Shown: positions 26,177 to 36,042 of the stretch, one piece after another
Position numbering within the stretch: position 1 is the first letter of the stretch
How the letters are laid out: the number at the start of each line of letters is the position of its first letter
Source: Spirochaetia bacterium
GTDB taxonomy: Bacteria; Spirochaetota; UBA4802; UBA5550
Length of the DNA stretch: 64,000 nucleotides
Reading direction: 5' to 3'
Assembly (NCBI GenBank): GCA_009885955.1
Contig: VFJS01000005.1
Span: 61,798 to 125,797, forward strand
Notes under the pieces: generated by a model
The model's database searches: none
Seen by the model: only the letters and a program-made list of their open reading frames with translations
Told to the model about the DNA's origin: nothing
Program-made: the position numbers and the translations under genes

Positions 26177-27720
26177 TATTTTTTTGATTTGTCACTTTTC
26201 CCCTGTAGTAAAGAATTTCTGATATCATTAATTTCTTTATTGATATCACTTCTTTTCTGCAAATTAGGGATTAAAAATCTTTGTCCTGGAAATATTAAAT
26301 CGGGGTCTTTTATCTGATCTCTGTTTGCCTTATAAATCAAAGGCCATAATCTGGAATTCTTATAAACAGTTTCTGCTATTCGCCATAGGCAATCAGTATT
26401 TTGTTGTCTATATTTAACAACATAATATACAGGTTTTTCTTCAACTAAGTCTTTATTTTTTGTTGCATCCTTATCCACTTCTTTGTCTTTACCTGATAAC
26501 AGCTCATTCTTTACACCTTTTTTTTCATCCTCAATTTTTACTAAAGCAATACTACTCGAATTTAACAGCAACTCAGCTTCATCTGACTTTAAAACTGACT
26601 CTTCATATTGCTTATCATCAAATGATTTACTGCTACTCAAAATTATTGAATTAGCTTTATCTAAATTATCTTTCAGTTTACCATCTGGATCTTTTATTTT
26701 TATCTGTTCATATAATTTACTGACTGAATCCAGTTTTTCTCTGGCAATTCCCTGACGAATTTTATCCTTTGCAATTTTTATAATACTATCTGCTTCAGCT
26801 GTTTTAGTACCTGATTCTTTCGGCTGTCTTTTTGTCAGTAATTCATTTGCTTCCCCGATAGCATTGTCAGCTTTGTTAAGTTCATTTGCCGCATAATCTT
26901 TTCCTTTACCTGTTTTTAATGCCGCCATTTCTTTTATAAGAAAATCTATTTTTATTTTTTCTTCTGCAATTTTCTTTTCTATATTTAAGGCATCATCAAT
27001 TTTCTCTTTCGCTAAAACTAAATTCTTTTCAATATCCACGAGATATTTGCTTATATTTTTAAGTTTTTTTTCTTCTAATTCTACTTTTCCCTTTCCAATA
27101 TCTTGCTTTGCACTATCGAGATCTTTTTCTGCGATTTTACTCAACTCCTGCGAATTCAATGTATTATACTGGTCCTCAAGTTGTTGAATTTTTGATTTTA
27201 ATCCAGGGATTGCAGCAATTGATTTTTCAGATGCGGCTTTCCCTGTAGCAATTGCATTCTTTGATTTCAGATGCGATTCCCAGTACTGCTTATCATTATT
27301 TAATTTTTCAGAATCTTTAATGGAATTATTAGTAGTATTAAAATCTTCCTGTGCGAAAATTTCAGCGTTCTGGGTTTCTGCTTCATTATAAATTTTAACT
27401 GCCTCTGAAAGTGAATCTTTAGCAAGCAATGGGAGTGATTCATTTATAGCGGCATCTGATTTTTCCTTCGATTTTACTGCTGAATCAAGAGCATCTTTAA
27501 TTTTATCATCCTTAAGAAATTCATGGGAATTATAAAGCAATTGAACTGCAAGATTCAAATTTTTATCGCTATATTTTTCTGCTTTAACATCATAGGCCCT
27601 GTCTATAGATAACTTAGCATTAATGATTTCTCTGACCGGGACTTCAACTTCACATGATATAAGTGAAACAACACCTGAGATAAAAATTAAAAATTTTATT
27701 AACTTCTTTATTTTTGCCAT
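26176..27720 (-). CDS. LysM-domain lipoprotein with long coiled-coil region
   Basis: Start chosen at ATG 27720 because an AGAGGT ribosome-binding site precedes it; a 21-base longer form would contain that site. Signal peptide MAKIKKLIKFLIFISGVVSL leads to the lipobox LISC. Residues about 30-400 are repeated alpha-helical, Lys/Glu/Asp/Ala-rich modules suggesting a rod. The C-terminal LysM domain, which binds peptidoglycan, runs from VVKYRQQNTDCLWRIAETVY to FPGQRFLIPN. Together this would tie a membrane to the wall across the periplasm. The downstream propeller gene overlaps its stop by one base, suggesting translational coupling. Confidence 0.85.
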   Translation of the reverse strand: MAKIKKLIKFLIFISGVVSLISCEVEVPVREIINAKLSIDRAYDVKAEKYSDKNLNLAVQLLYNSHEFLKDDKIKDALDSAVKSKEKSDAAINESLPLLAKDSLSEAVKIYNEAETQNAEIFAQEDFNTTNNSIKDSEKLNNDKQYWESHLKSKNAIATGKAASEKSIAAIPGLKSKIQQLEDQYNTLNSQELSKIAEKDLDSAKQDIGKGKVELEEKKLKNISKYLVDIEKNLVLAKEKIDDALNIEKKIAEEKIKIDFLIKEMAALKTGKGKDYAANELNKADNAIGEANELLTKRQPKESGTKTAEADSIIKIAKDKIRQGIAREKLDSVSKLYEQIKIKDPDGKLKDNLDKANSIILSSSKSFDDKQYEESVLKSDEAELLLNSSSIALVKIEDEKKGVKNELLSGKDKEVDKDATKNKDLVEEKPVYYVVKYRQQNTDCLWRIAETVYKNSRLWPLIYKANRDQIKDPDLIFPGQRFLIPNLQKRSDINKEINDIRNSLLQGKSDKSKK

Positions 27721-27834
27721 ACATTTACCTCTGTTATTCAATATGAAATTTTTCTTCAGACCCGGTAGAATTGAATCATACTATTGAAAAAATTTATGTC
27801 AATACAAAAAATTGATTATTCCATCTATTGAAAA

Positions 27835-30603
27835 TTATTTTGTCATTATATTATTTACAATTTCAGTACACCTTGGGCATAATTCTTTATGAATAGTATC
27901 TGTACCAATTATATCAGAATAATTCCAGCATCGGATGCATTTAAAACCATCAGTTTTTAACACATCTATATCGATTATTTCATATTCCTCCATACTGGAG
28001 GTTTTAATATCTGAAATTTCAATATTTGCGACTTGTAAAAAACGTTTCAATTCATCTCCCATTTCTTCAAGTATATTCTTTAAATTGTTTTCTTTTACAA
28101 ATATTTTTATATCTGCCTCAAGTGATGATTTTATCATTTTATCTTTTCTTCTTTTTTCAAGGGCCTTTAAAACATCCTTCTTAACACTTGCAACATTTTC
28201 GATCCTCTTGAAAATTTCCGGATTAAAGAAATGATCATCTAAGGTATGATAAACCTGCAAATGAATAGAATCATCATTCTTCATGAATTTCCATATTTCC
28301 TCTGAAGTAAATGGAAGTACCGGTGCGATTAACCTCACCAGGGACTGGTACAATTCATACAGGACAGTCTGATTAGATCTTCTAATCTTTGAATCAAGCG
28401 ATTCGATATATAGAATATCCTTAGAAACATCGAAATATATTGATGACAAATCTACAGCACAAAAATTCAAAATTTTCCTGTAGACAAGATGAAATTCAAA
28501 ATTTTCATAATGCTCAATAACTTTTTCTGATAAAACATAAAGTTTATGCATGAGCCATTTGTCAATATTCGTAAGATCAAGATAGGAGACTTTCATATCA
28601 ACAGTAAAATCAGAAATATTTCCAAGAATAAATTTAAAGGTATTTCTTATTCTCCTGTATGAATCAGCCAGCTGGTTCATCATATCCATGCCTATTCGAA
28701 GATCATTCTTATAATCCTCTGAAGAGACCCAGAGCCTTAATATATCAGCGCCATATTGCTTAATAATGTTTTCTGGCGGCACCACATTCCCTAATGATTT
28801 ACTCATCGCTTTTCCATGCTCATCCAGAACAAAACCATGAGTGAGTACGGTTCTATAGGGAGCGCGGCCTCTTAAGACAAGGGCTGGCCATAGAGAAGAT
28901 TGAAACCATCCCCGGTGCTGATCGCTGCCTTCCAGGTAAATATCTGCAGGCCACCTGTGATCTTTCCATTTTTCAAGAACTACAAAATTTGATACGCCGG
29001 AATCGAACCAGACATCCAGTATATCATATTCCTTTACAAAAGAATCGCTGCTGCAATCACATTTTGTACCAGAAGGAATAAGATCTTTAATATCATTAAG
29101 GTACCAGGCATCAATCCCCTGATCTTTTACAATTGCTGAAAAATGCCTCAAGCTGGCAATTGACATCATGTTTTTATTGCATTTTGAACATCTGAATGAT
29201 GGAATAGGAACCCCCCAGGACCGCTGTCTGGAGAGACACCAATCAGGCCTGGTCTCAGCCATTCCTCTGAATCTGGATTCTCCCCATAAAGGAATCCAAT
29301 CTGTATCATCAATAGATTTTAATGCTAATTCTCTGAGATTCTGATGATCAATTTTCAAGAACCATTGTTCTGTTGCTCTGAAAATTAATGGCTTTTTACA
29401 ACGCCAGCAATGCGGATAGGAATGCTCAATTTTCTCACTATGTAAAAGTGAGTTTTTACTTTTCAGCAAGTCAACAATGCGGTCATTTCCCTTGAATACA
29501 TTCACACCTTTCATTTCAGAAAAATCATCAGTAAATGCACCGTAATCATCAACCGGGCAGAATACATCGAGATTATTTTCCAATCCAACGATATAATCAT
29601 CATAGCCATGGCCCGGGGCCGTATGAACAATTCCTGTCCCCTGTTCAAGAGTGACATGAGTCCCAAAAATTACCTTTGACTCCCTGTTAATAAAGGGATG
29701 CAGTATTTTCAATTTCCTTAACTGATTCTTTGATATATCAAATTCATTATCGCTTTTCCTTTTCATAATATTTTCAAACTGGGGGAGAAGGCCTTTAGCT
29801 AGTATGAAAAATTCTTCCCCGAACTTAAATACAGCATACTGAAAATCGGGATGAAAGGAGAGTGCCAGATTTGCCGGAAGTGTCCATGGTGTTGTAGTCC
29901 ATATCACAGCATATGTTTTAGTTTGATCAATTCCGTCAATTTTTACTGAGTCTGGCTCAACTTTAAACTTTACATAAATGGATGGGGATGTATGGTTATC
30001 ATACTCAACCTCAGCTTCCGCTAAAGCAGTAACACATGTAGGGCACCAGTAAATTGGTTTTTTATTTCTGCTGATAAATCCCTTTTCAAATATCTTCCCA
30101 AAAACTTCAATAATCATTGCTTCATAATCTTTGGACATGGTCAAATAGGGATTTTCAAAATCACCAAAAATACCCAGCCTGACAAACTCCTCCATTTGAA
30201 TCTTAATGAATTTTTCAGCATATTCACGGCATAATTTTCTTATTTCATTTTTATCCATTGAGCCAGAACCGCTTCCCAGTCTCTTGACCACTTCAAGCTC
30301 AATTGGCAAACCATGACAATCCCAACCGGGGACATAAGGAGATTTAAATCCTTTCATTGTCTTATGTTTCACAATAATATCTTTTAATATCTTATTTAAA
30401 GCATGACCGATGTGAATATGCCCGTTTGCATAAGGAGGTCCATCATGGAGAATATAGAGCTCAGCTTTATCCCGTGATCTCAGGATTTTCTCATATATTT
30501 TTTCTTCTTTCCAATATTTTAGCATTTCTGGCTCCCTGGCCGGCAGATTCGCCTTCATTGGAAATTCAGTTGCAGGTAAATTCACAGTTTTCGAATAATC
30601 CAT
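27835..30603 (-). CDS. ileS: Isoleucyl-tRNA synthetase
   Basis: Class I synthetase charging tRNA-Ile. The HIGH-type motif is GHIHIGHALNK (about residues 60-70); the KMSKS-type motif is AMSKS near residue 598; the editing domain shows TTPWTLPANLA and the GTGIVHTAPGHG segment. The C-terminal zinc finger CIRCWN...CPRCTEIV is intact. At 922 residues this is the bacterial form. A strong GAGGG ribosome-binding site precedes the ATG. The LysM lipoprotein gene lies ~115 bases downstream; functional coupling is unlikely. No T-box is apparent upstream. Confidence 0.97.
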   Translation of the reverse strand: MDYSKTVNLPATEFPMKANLPAREPEMLKYWKEEKIYEKILRSRDKAELYILHDGPPYANGHIHIGHALNKILKDIIVKHKTMKGFKSPYVPGWDCHGLPIELEVVKRLGSGSGSMDKNEIRKLCREYAEKFIKIQMEEFVRLGIFGDFENPYLTMSKDYEAMIIEVFGKIFEKGFISRNKKPIYWCPTCVTALAEAEVEYDNHTSPSIYVKFKVEPDSVKIDGIDQTKTYAVIWTTTPWTLPANLALSFHPDFQYAVFKFGEEFFILAKGLLPQFENIMKRKSDNEFDISKNQLRKLKILHPFINRESKVIFGTHVTLEQGTGIVHTAPGHGYDDYIVGLENNLDVFCPVDDYGAFTDDFSEMKGVNVFKGNDRIVDLLKSKNSLLHSEKIEHSYPHCWRCKKPLIFRATEQWFLKIDHQNLRELALKSIDDTDWIPLWGESRFRGMAETRPDWCLSRQRSWGVPIPSFRCSKCNKNMMSIASLRHFSAIVKDQGIDAWYLNDIKDLIPSGTKCDCSSDSFVKEYDILDVWFDSGVSNFVVLEKWKDHRWPADIYLEGSDQHRGWFQSSLWPALVLRGRAPYRTVLTHGFVLDEHGKAMSKSLGNVVPPENIIKQYGADILRLWVSSEDYKNDLRIGMDMMNQLADSYRRIRNTFKFILGNISDFTVDMKVSYLDLTNIDKWLMHKLYVLSEKVIEHYENFEFHLVYRKILNFCAVDLSSIYFDVSKDILYIESLDSKIRRSNQTVLYELYQSLVRLIAPVLPFTSEEIWKFMKNDDSIHLQVYHTLDDHFFNPEIFKRIENVASVKKDVLKALEKRRKDKMIKSSLEADIKIFVKENNLKNILEEMGDELKRFLQVANIEISDIKTSSMEEYEIIDIDVLKTDGFKCIRCWNYSDIIGTDTIHKELCPRCTEIVNNIMTK

Positions 30604-30718
30604 AACACCCTCATTTAATCAAACGTATAATTAATAAAACAAATACATATTTCAATTTTCTTGTGAATTAAAGAATTTTGATTATATTATTTATTAGCAG
30701 AATTATTTTAAGGAAGAA

Positions 30719-30724
30719 ATTATA
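30719..30724 (-). promoter_or_regulatory. Possible extended -10 promoter for ileS
   Basis: On the minus strand TGTTATAAT forms an extended -10 element (TGnTATAAT), about 115 bases upstream of the ileS ATG in the divergent gap. A TTGACA is present but only 8 bases upstream, too close to serve as its -35. An inverted repeat (TTAAGGAA/TTCCTTAA) brackets the site. Confidence 0.35.
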
Positions 30725-30844
30725 ACAAGTTTTGTCAATTTTATTTTGTTCCTTAATTTTGTTTAGACAGCAATTATTCAATAAAATATTATTGTTTCAT
30801 ATCAAATGTATTAATATGGTATTATATAAGCCTGGAAATTGAGT

Positions 30845-31546
30845 ATGAATAATAAAACATTAATAATAATCCCATTTATGGAAAAAATAAAATTATCAGA
30901 ACAGCGTGTTTTGGAAATTATCAATTCCATTGAATATGATATGCTTTTCATAGATGATAGAAATGATAATTTTGTTAATAAATTTCTTACTATTAATCCA
31001 AAAATTACTTTTATAAAACATGAAGTGCCGCTTGGATATGGCGCATGTTTTGTTACTGGTTATTCCTACGCCAGGGATTTTGAATATGATATCATGATGA
31101 CAATTTCTCCAGATTCAATTAATGCCAGAATTTTAATTGATGAAATGGAAAAAAATATTATTTATGGATATGATATAGTTTCATGTAGTAGATTATTAGA
31201 AAATTACGGCCACAACAAAATAGCCCCCGGATATATTCAAATAACTGAAGAAATATCCCAATCCCTGAACAAAAAAATTGAAAATGATATAACTGATCCC
31301 CTTTCTGAGATTAAGGCATATCGATTAAATTCTCTGAAAGGTATGGAATTAACAGAATTCGGGCATGGGATATTGCTGCAAATCTGGATACAATCATCAA
31401 ATTTAGGATTATTAATAATTGAACTCCCGCATGAACCAATTACTCATTTCGGGAGAGAACTGGATGAAGATGAAAATTCTCTGGAATATTTATTATCTCT
31501 TATTGAAACAGAAGCATATCTATATAATAAAGGAAAAATGAATTAA
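30845..31546 (+). CDS. Glycosyltransferase family 2-like protein lacking the DxD motif
   Basis: The fold follows GT2 enzymes of the dolichol-phosphate-mannose synthase kind: a first strand TLIIIPF, a FIDDRNDN turn, and the signature LGYGACFVTGYSYARDF. At the place where these enzymes have a metal-binding DxD, the sequence is MTISPDSIN, so metal-dependent catalysis is doubtful. Residues near 140-190 (SEIKAYRLNSLKGMELTEFGHGI) still resemble GT2 proteins of this group. No membrane helices. I used ATG 30845 rather than TTG 30839. It stands alone between ileS and the XPB-type helicase. Confidence 0.6.
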   Translation: MNNKTLIIIPFMEKIKLSEQRVLEIINSIEYDMLFIDDRNDNFVNKFLTINPKITFIKHEVPLGYGACFVTGYSYARDFEYDIMMTISPDSINARILIDEMEKNIIYGYDIVSCSRLLENYGHNKIAPGYIQITEEISQSLNKKIENDITDPLSEIKAYRLNSLKGMELTEFGHGILLQIWIQSSNLGLLIIELPHEPITHFGRELDEDENSLEYLLSLIETEAYLYNKGKMN

Positions 31547-31675
31547 AGAGAAATATCCAATTTTAATAAAAAAGTTACAACCAGGATAAAATGAAATAAA
31601 TCAATTGACAACTGGGCTTATAAAATTCAATAAGGACATTCAATTTTTTTATTATTATTATTATTATAAATCTTT

Positions 31676-33355
31676 ATGTCCAATCCACTAATAATCCAAA
31701 GCGATAATACCCTCCTCCTTGAAGTAGATAATTCAAGTTTTGAAATTGCCCGAGATGCAATTTCCCCCTTTGCTGAGCTTGAAAAAAGTCCAGAACATAT
31801 TCATACCTATAGAATAACACCGCTATCAATATGGAATGCTGCTGCATCAGGTATGAAGTTCAATGATATAATTAATAACCTCAAATTGTATTCTAGATAT
31901 ACGGTTCCTGAAATTGTAGTTATTACCGTTAAAGAACAGATGAATCGATATGGACTTCTGAAACTAATAAAAAAAAATAATGAGCTTATTCTTACATCCA
32001 CTGATTCAATACTGATAAATGAAATCATCAATCATAAAAAAATTGTTGCTTATGTAACCAGAAAAATTGATGATTATAATCTGCTTATCAAACCAAATTA
32101 CCGCGGCCATATTAAACAGTCATTAATTAAGATAGGTTTTCCTGTTGAGGATATTGCCGGATACGAAGATGGGGATCCATGTACTATTTCAATGAAAGAA
32201 ATCAGTAATAAAAATATGCCTTTTATTATCAGGGATTATCAGCAAAGTGCGATAACATCATTCCACAGGGGTGGCGGTCCGGAAGGCGGAAGTGGCGTAA
32301 TAGTTATGCCCTGCGGTGCAGGCAAAACAATAATTGGAATCGGCGTTATGGCTCTTCTAAAAACAGCTACTTTAATTCTGGTAACGAATACAATTGCCTT
32401 GAGACAATGGAAAGAGGAATTGCTTGATAAAACAGATCTTTCACCTGATTCAATTGGCGAATTTTCTGGTGAAAAAAAGGAGATTAAGCCCATTACAATA
32501 GCCACCTATAATATATTAACTTATAGAAAAAAGAAAAACGGTCCATTTATACATTTTAACATATTCAATTCACAAAACTGGGGTTTGATCATATACGATG
32601 AAGTCCATCTACTTCCAGCTCCGGTTTTCAGAATGACTTCAGAGATTCAATCAAAAAGAAGACTTGGGTTAACCGCAACACTTATTAGAGAGGATGGAAT
32701 GGAATCCGATGTTTTCAGCCTCATTGGGCCGAAAAAGTATGATATTCCATGGAAAATTTTGGAAAATACCTGTTGGATAGCCCGGGCTATATGTACTGAA
32801 GTTAGAATTGATTTGCCTGAAAAAATACGAATAAAATATTCCCTTTCAAAGGATAAAGAAAAATTTCGAATTGCTTCAGAAAATGAAAAAAAATTCGATA
32901 TAGCTAATAATATTATTATTAAACATCGAGGCTCAAACATTCTGGTTATTGGACAATATATATCACAATTGATGGAATTTTCAAACAGATATAATCTTCC
33001 ATCTATTTCCGGAAGTACTCCTGTATCTGAAAGGGAGGTATTATATAACAAATTCAGATCAGGTGAAATTAAAGTGTTAGTTGTATCAAAAGTTGCAAAT
33101 TTTTCCATCGACCTTCCCGATGCAAATGTTGCCATTCAGATATCAGGAACATTCGGCTCAAGGCAGGAAGAAGCTCAAAGACTTGGTCGAATTTTGAGGC
33201 CAAAAAAAGGGGATAATACAGCATATTTTTTTACTATCATCAGCTCTAACACGGTCGAAGAAAAATTTGCCCATAACAGACAGTTGTTTTTAACTGAGCA
33301 GGGCTACACATATCAGATACTGAATGAAGATATGTTTAATAAAGAATACGTATAG
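31676..33355 (+). CDS. XPB/Rad25-type DNA helicase
   Basis: Superfamily 2 3'-5' helicase of the bacterial XPB group. The N-terminal XPB-like domain covers ~1-180. Helicase motifs: RDYQQ (Q-like), Walker A CGAGKT (213-218), DEVH (308-311), LTATLIREDG containing the R-E-D motif (about 338-340), and QRLGRILRPKKG near 500. The thumb-like segment and damage-recognition domain seen in archaeal XPB appear present in compact form. It is a likely DNA-repair helicase. Bacterial XPB is scattered, known from spirochetes and actinobacteria, and this supports the suggested lineage. Confidence 0.92.
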   Translation: MSNPLIIQSDNTLLLEVDNSSFEIARDAISPFAELEKSPEHIHTYRITPLSIWNAAASGMKFNDIINNLKLYSRYTVPEIVVITVKEQMNRYGLLKLIKKNNELILTSTDSILINEIINHKKIVAYVTRKIDDYNLLIKPNYRGHIKQSLIKIGFPVEDIAGYEDGDPCTISMKEISNKNMPFIIRDYQQSAITSFHRGGGPEGGSGVIVMPCGAGKTIIGIGVMALLKTATLILVTNTIALRQWKEELLDKTDLSPDSIGEFSGEKKEIKPITIATYNILTYRKKKNGPFIHFNIFNSQNWGLIIYDEVHLLPAPVFRMTSEIQSKRRLGLTATLIREDGMESDVFSLIGPKKYDIPWKILENTCWIARAICTEVRIDLPEKIRIKYSLSKDKEKFRIASENEKKFDIANNIIIKHRGSNILVIGQYISQLMEFSNRYNLPSISGSTPVSEREVLYNKFRSGEIKVLVVSKVANFSIDLPDANVAIQISGTFGSRQEEAQRLGRILRPKKGDNTAYFFTIISSNTVEEKFAHNRQLFLTEQGYTYQILNEDMFNKEYV

Positions 33356-33368
33356 TTTTTTAGTCCCC

Positions 33369-33998
33369 TTAAATTTTAAATTTAACTCCTGCTCTAATAA
33401 TAAAACCCGATAAATTGAATTCAATCCCGTTTTTATCAGGAAACAAACCACGAAAACCAGCGTCAAAAGTAAAATTAATATTTGATTCCGGTGCCGGTTT
33501 CAGTGCTAATGAAGTTAAAATCTGCCACGCATAACCATTATACAGATTTACTTCATCTCTTGATTTATGCCTAATCCCGGAATTATCAACATAAACAGGA
33601 ATTGAATAATCGAGAATCATTGCAGAATACCCTAAGCCAATTATTATTGATGGCTCGACATAAATTTTACTTGTTAAATTCGGAAATCGAACCTGAGCAT
33701 TTAAAAATACTGGAATTATATATGCATCAGTTTTGGCTTTAATAGTTGCATTTGTCTGCCCTATATCCTTTTTCCCTAAAGTTCTTTCCCATTGAAGCCA
33801 AAAAAAATCTGCTTCTATTCCTGCTGCGAAATAAGGATCTAAAACAAATAAATAATTTAAGCTGATATCCAAACCGAAATTTTCAGCTTCTTTTGCATAT
33901 GAGGTACCCAGTTTTCCATTAAATTCTTTTTCAATTGAGTATGCAAATGTAGTTATGAAAATAAACAATATTAAAAAAAGATTACAAATTTTATTCAT
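33369..33998 (-). CDS. Outer-membrane beta-barrel protein
   Basis: Signal peptide MNKICNLFLILFIFITTFAYS, with start at ATG 33998 chosen because AGGAG lies directly upstream. The mature ~190 residues alternate polar/hydrophobic strands (GLDISLNYLFVLDPYFAAGIEADFF-type, KIYVEPSIIIGLGYSAM, AGVKFKI at the terminus), typical of an eight-stranded OmpW/Opa-like barrel. The C-terminal hydrophobic residue I fits the barrel-insertion signal loosely. Its gene converges on the XPB-type helicase gene, with only 13 bases between stops, and its promoter faces the origin region. Ligand unknown. Confidence 0.75.
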   Translation of the reverse strand: MNKICNLFLILFIFITTFAYSIEKEFNGKLGTSYAKEAENFGLDISLNYLFVLDPYFAAGIEADFFWLQWERTLGKKDIGQTNATIKAKTDAYIIPVFLNAQVRFPNLTSKIYVEPSIIIGLGYSAMILDYSIPVYVDNSGIRHKSRDEVNLYNGYAWQILTSLALKPAPESNINFTFDAGFRGLFPDKNGIEFNLSGFIIRAGVKFKI

Positions 33999-34079
33999 CA
34001 ATAAACTCCTGAATTGTAACAATTTATTTCAATATAGTAAAAAATATATTTATAAAGCACCCTTTTATTTTAAAGCTAT

Positions 34080-34420
34080 ACATTATTAACTAGATACTTC
34101 CAGGCTATTAACAAATTCAATCCTTTTATTAACATAAATATATATTTATTAACATGCTATCATCATCTTATTAAGAAATTTAACTTTTTTTAATAATTAT
34201 TTAACTAATGAATTTATTTGTTGCAAAAAATTGACTTTTTATACCTAATTTATTTATTCACAAACCAATTAATCAGAAATTCAAATTAATTTTGTAAATA
34301 TTATTATTTTATTGTTTTAGGGATAAAAAAATATACTTTCTCTCTAAAATGTAGTATAAAATAAAAAATACTGAACATTAATTAACTTATAAACAATGTT
34401 ATCAACATTTGTGGATAAAT
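34080..34420. other. oriC: Putative replication origin upstream of dnaA
   Basis: This AT-rich gap between the barrel gene and dnaA contains several DnaA-box-like 9-mers: TTATTAACA at 34126-34134 and 34146-34154, TTATTCACA at 34254-34262 (one mismatch to TTATCCACA), TTATCAACA at 34399-34407 and the perfect reverse box TGTGGATAA at 34410-34418. No gene is visible. Its place beside dnaA-dnaN-recF-gyrBA is the usual setting of oriC. Boxes also lie between dnaA and dnaN, so the origin could be bipartite. Confidence 0.65.
34399..34418. promoter_or_regulatory. Two facing DnaA boxes at the dnaA start
   Basis: TTATCAACA (34399-34407) and TGTGGATAA (34410-34418, the exact reverse complement of TTATCCACA) face each other with two bases between, ending two bases before the ATG of dnaA. 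Such placement would allow DnaA to repress its own translation start region or promoter as well as act in the origin. Confidence 0.7.
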
Positions 34421-35788
34421 ATGAGGTATGCCGTGGCTATTGATTTATGGGATAAAGTATTATCTTTGCTGCAGACAAACATTAACAAACAGTCTTTTGA
34501 TATGTGGTTCAAAGACACTAAGCCCATAGCAATTAGTGATTCAACTATTACAATAAATGTCGTAGATGATGTAGCCAGTAGGCATATTGAAGATCAATAT
34601 GCCAGGCAGATTGAAACTATAATTGAATCCTTAACTGGACAAAAACTGAAATGTAAATTTGTTATAAATAATATTTTTCCTGCTGATAATGTCTCTGCAA
34701 ATATAGGTCCTGTTGGATATAAAAATGATAAAAATATCAACGCTTTCGATCAAAACAGGTCATTAATTTTAAATCCAAAGTATACTTTTGAAAATTTTAT
34801 TATCGGGCCAAATAATCAATTAGCTCATGCGGCAGCGAATGCTGTTTCACATGCCCCGGCATCTCAATTTAATCCTCTTTTTATTTATGGTGCTCCAGGC
34901 CTTGGTAAAACACATCTCATGCAGGCAATTGGCCATTTTGTTGTAAAAGAAAAACCTTTTTTAAAGGTCCTCTATGTACCTACTGAACAATTTATAAATG
35001 AATTTATAAACTCAATAATGTCAAATACACAAACAAGTTTTAAAATAAAATACAGGGATGTGGATTTACTTCTGATAGATGATATTCATTTCATTGAAAA
35101 AAAAGAAGAGACTCAGAATGAATTTTTTCATACGTTTAATACCTTATATGAAAATAAAAAGCAAATTGTAATTTCAAGTGACAGGCCTCCGAAGCAGTTA
35201 TCAACTTTGACTGACAGGTTAAGGTCCCGTTTCGAATGGGGCATGATTACCGATATTCAACAGCCAAATCTTGAAACAAGAGAAGCTATATTAAGACATA
35301 ACGCCGAGCGGTGTAATCTCAACATATCTGAAGAAGCACTGAACTATGTAGCCAGAAGGATAAAATCGACTGTGCGTGCATTAGAGGCCTCTGTAAGCCG
35401 TCTTGTACTTGTGTCCTCCCAGTTCCAGTCCAATGAGCAGATAACCATAAATCATGCGAAGCAGCATTTAAAAGATTTATTTGACGATGATACAAACAAA
35501 AAAATTACAATTGCTGATATTATGATAAAAATTGCTGAAAAAGATTCAGTTACGGTTGAAGAATTAAAATCAAAAAGCCGTCATAGCAGATTAATTCCTC
35601 CCAGATTTAAAGCTATGTACTTAACCAGAAAATTAACAGAAATGACGACAGTAGATATAGGCAAAGAATTTGGGGACAGGGATCATTCAACTGTTGTTAA
35701 TGCGATTAATAAAATCGAAGATGATATGAAAAAAGATATAGAATTCAAAGAACAAATTGAAGAGCTTATTATAGAGTTAAAGAATTAA
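34421..35788 (+). CDS. dnaA: Chromosomal replication initiator DnaA
   Basis: AAA+ initiator that binds DnaA boxes and opens oriC. Domain I begins LWDKVLSLLQ with the SFDMWF segment; domain III has Walker A GAPGLGKTH, Walker B LLIDDIHF and the sensor RLRSRFEWGM; domain IV carries the box-recognition motif GDRDHSTVVNAINKI. Starts are ambiguous: ATG 34421, GTG 34433 (with GAGG six bases before it, giving the family-like start AIDLW), or TTG 34409. I list the ATG. Flanking DnaA boxes suggest autoregulation. It heads the dnaA-dnaN-recF-dciA-remB-gyrB-gyrA run. Confidence 0.97.
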   Translation: MRYAVAIDLWDKVLSLLQTNINKQSFDMWFKDTKPIAISDSTITINVVDDVASRHIEDQYARQIETIIESLTGQKLKCKFVINNIFPADNVSANIGPVGYKNDKNINAFDQNRSLILNPKYTFENFIIGPNNQLAHAAANAVSHAPASQFNPLFIYGAPGLGKTHLMQAIGHFVVKEKPFLKVLYVPTEQFINEFINSIMSNTQTSFKIKYRDVDLLLIDDIHFIEKKEETQNEFFHTFNTLYENKKQIVISSDRPPKQLSTLTDRLRSRFEWGMITDIQQPNLETREAILRHNAERCNLNISEEALNYVARRIKSTVRALEASVSRLVLVSSQFQSNEQITINHAKQHLKDLFDDDTNKKITIADIMIKIAEKDSVTVEELKSKSRHSRLIPPRFKAMYLTRKLTEMTTVDIGKEFGDRDHSTVVNAINKIEDDMKKDIEFKEQIEELIIELKN

Positions 35789-35965
35789 AGAGTTAATAAC
35801 ATGTTGAAAGAGATAACATATTCTGTTATTAAATAATCAAATTCATCACATTAAATTCAGTTGAAAGAAAAAAAGTATAAATGTTATTATGTCACTTTAA
35901 ATATAAAATTATTATTCACAATTTTATATTTTTAAATAACCTGAATGGATCAAAGGTTAGCATAT

Positions 35966-35985
35966 TTATCAACATATTATCAATA
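35966..35985 (+). promoter_or_regulatory. DnaA-box-like pair between dnaA and dnaN
   Basis: TTATCAACA (35966-35974) and TTATCAATA (35977-35985) are tandem, two bases apart, in the 254-base gap upstream of dnaN. They differ from TTATCCACA by one and two bases. The gap holds no gene; a 9-bp inverted repeat (35793-35801 and 35824-35832) follows dnaA. Confidence 0.55.
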
Positions 35986-36042
35986 CCTACAACTACTACT
36001 ATTAATTAATAATTATTCAATTATATATATTAGGAGAATGGA

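Noticed and set aside
30604..30838. Search for a T-box riboswitch upstream of ileS
   Set aside because: No T-box sequence, specifier hairpin or terminator/antiterminator pair could be seen; only an inverted repeat and a possible -10.
31646..31668. ATT/TAT-rich repeat before the XPB-type helicase
   Set aside because: A simple trinucleotide run in AT-rich DNA; considered as a promoter UP element or phase-variable tract but nothing supports either.
32647..33135. 162-aa minus-strand frame
   Set aside because: It lies entirely antisense within the XPB-type helicase gene, which has all helicase motifs; the antisense product looks like nothing known.
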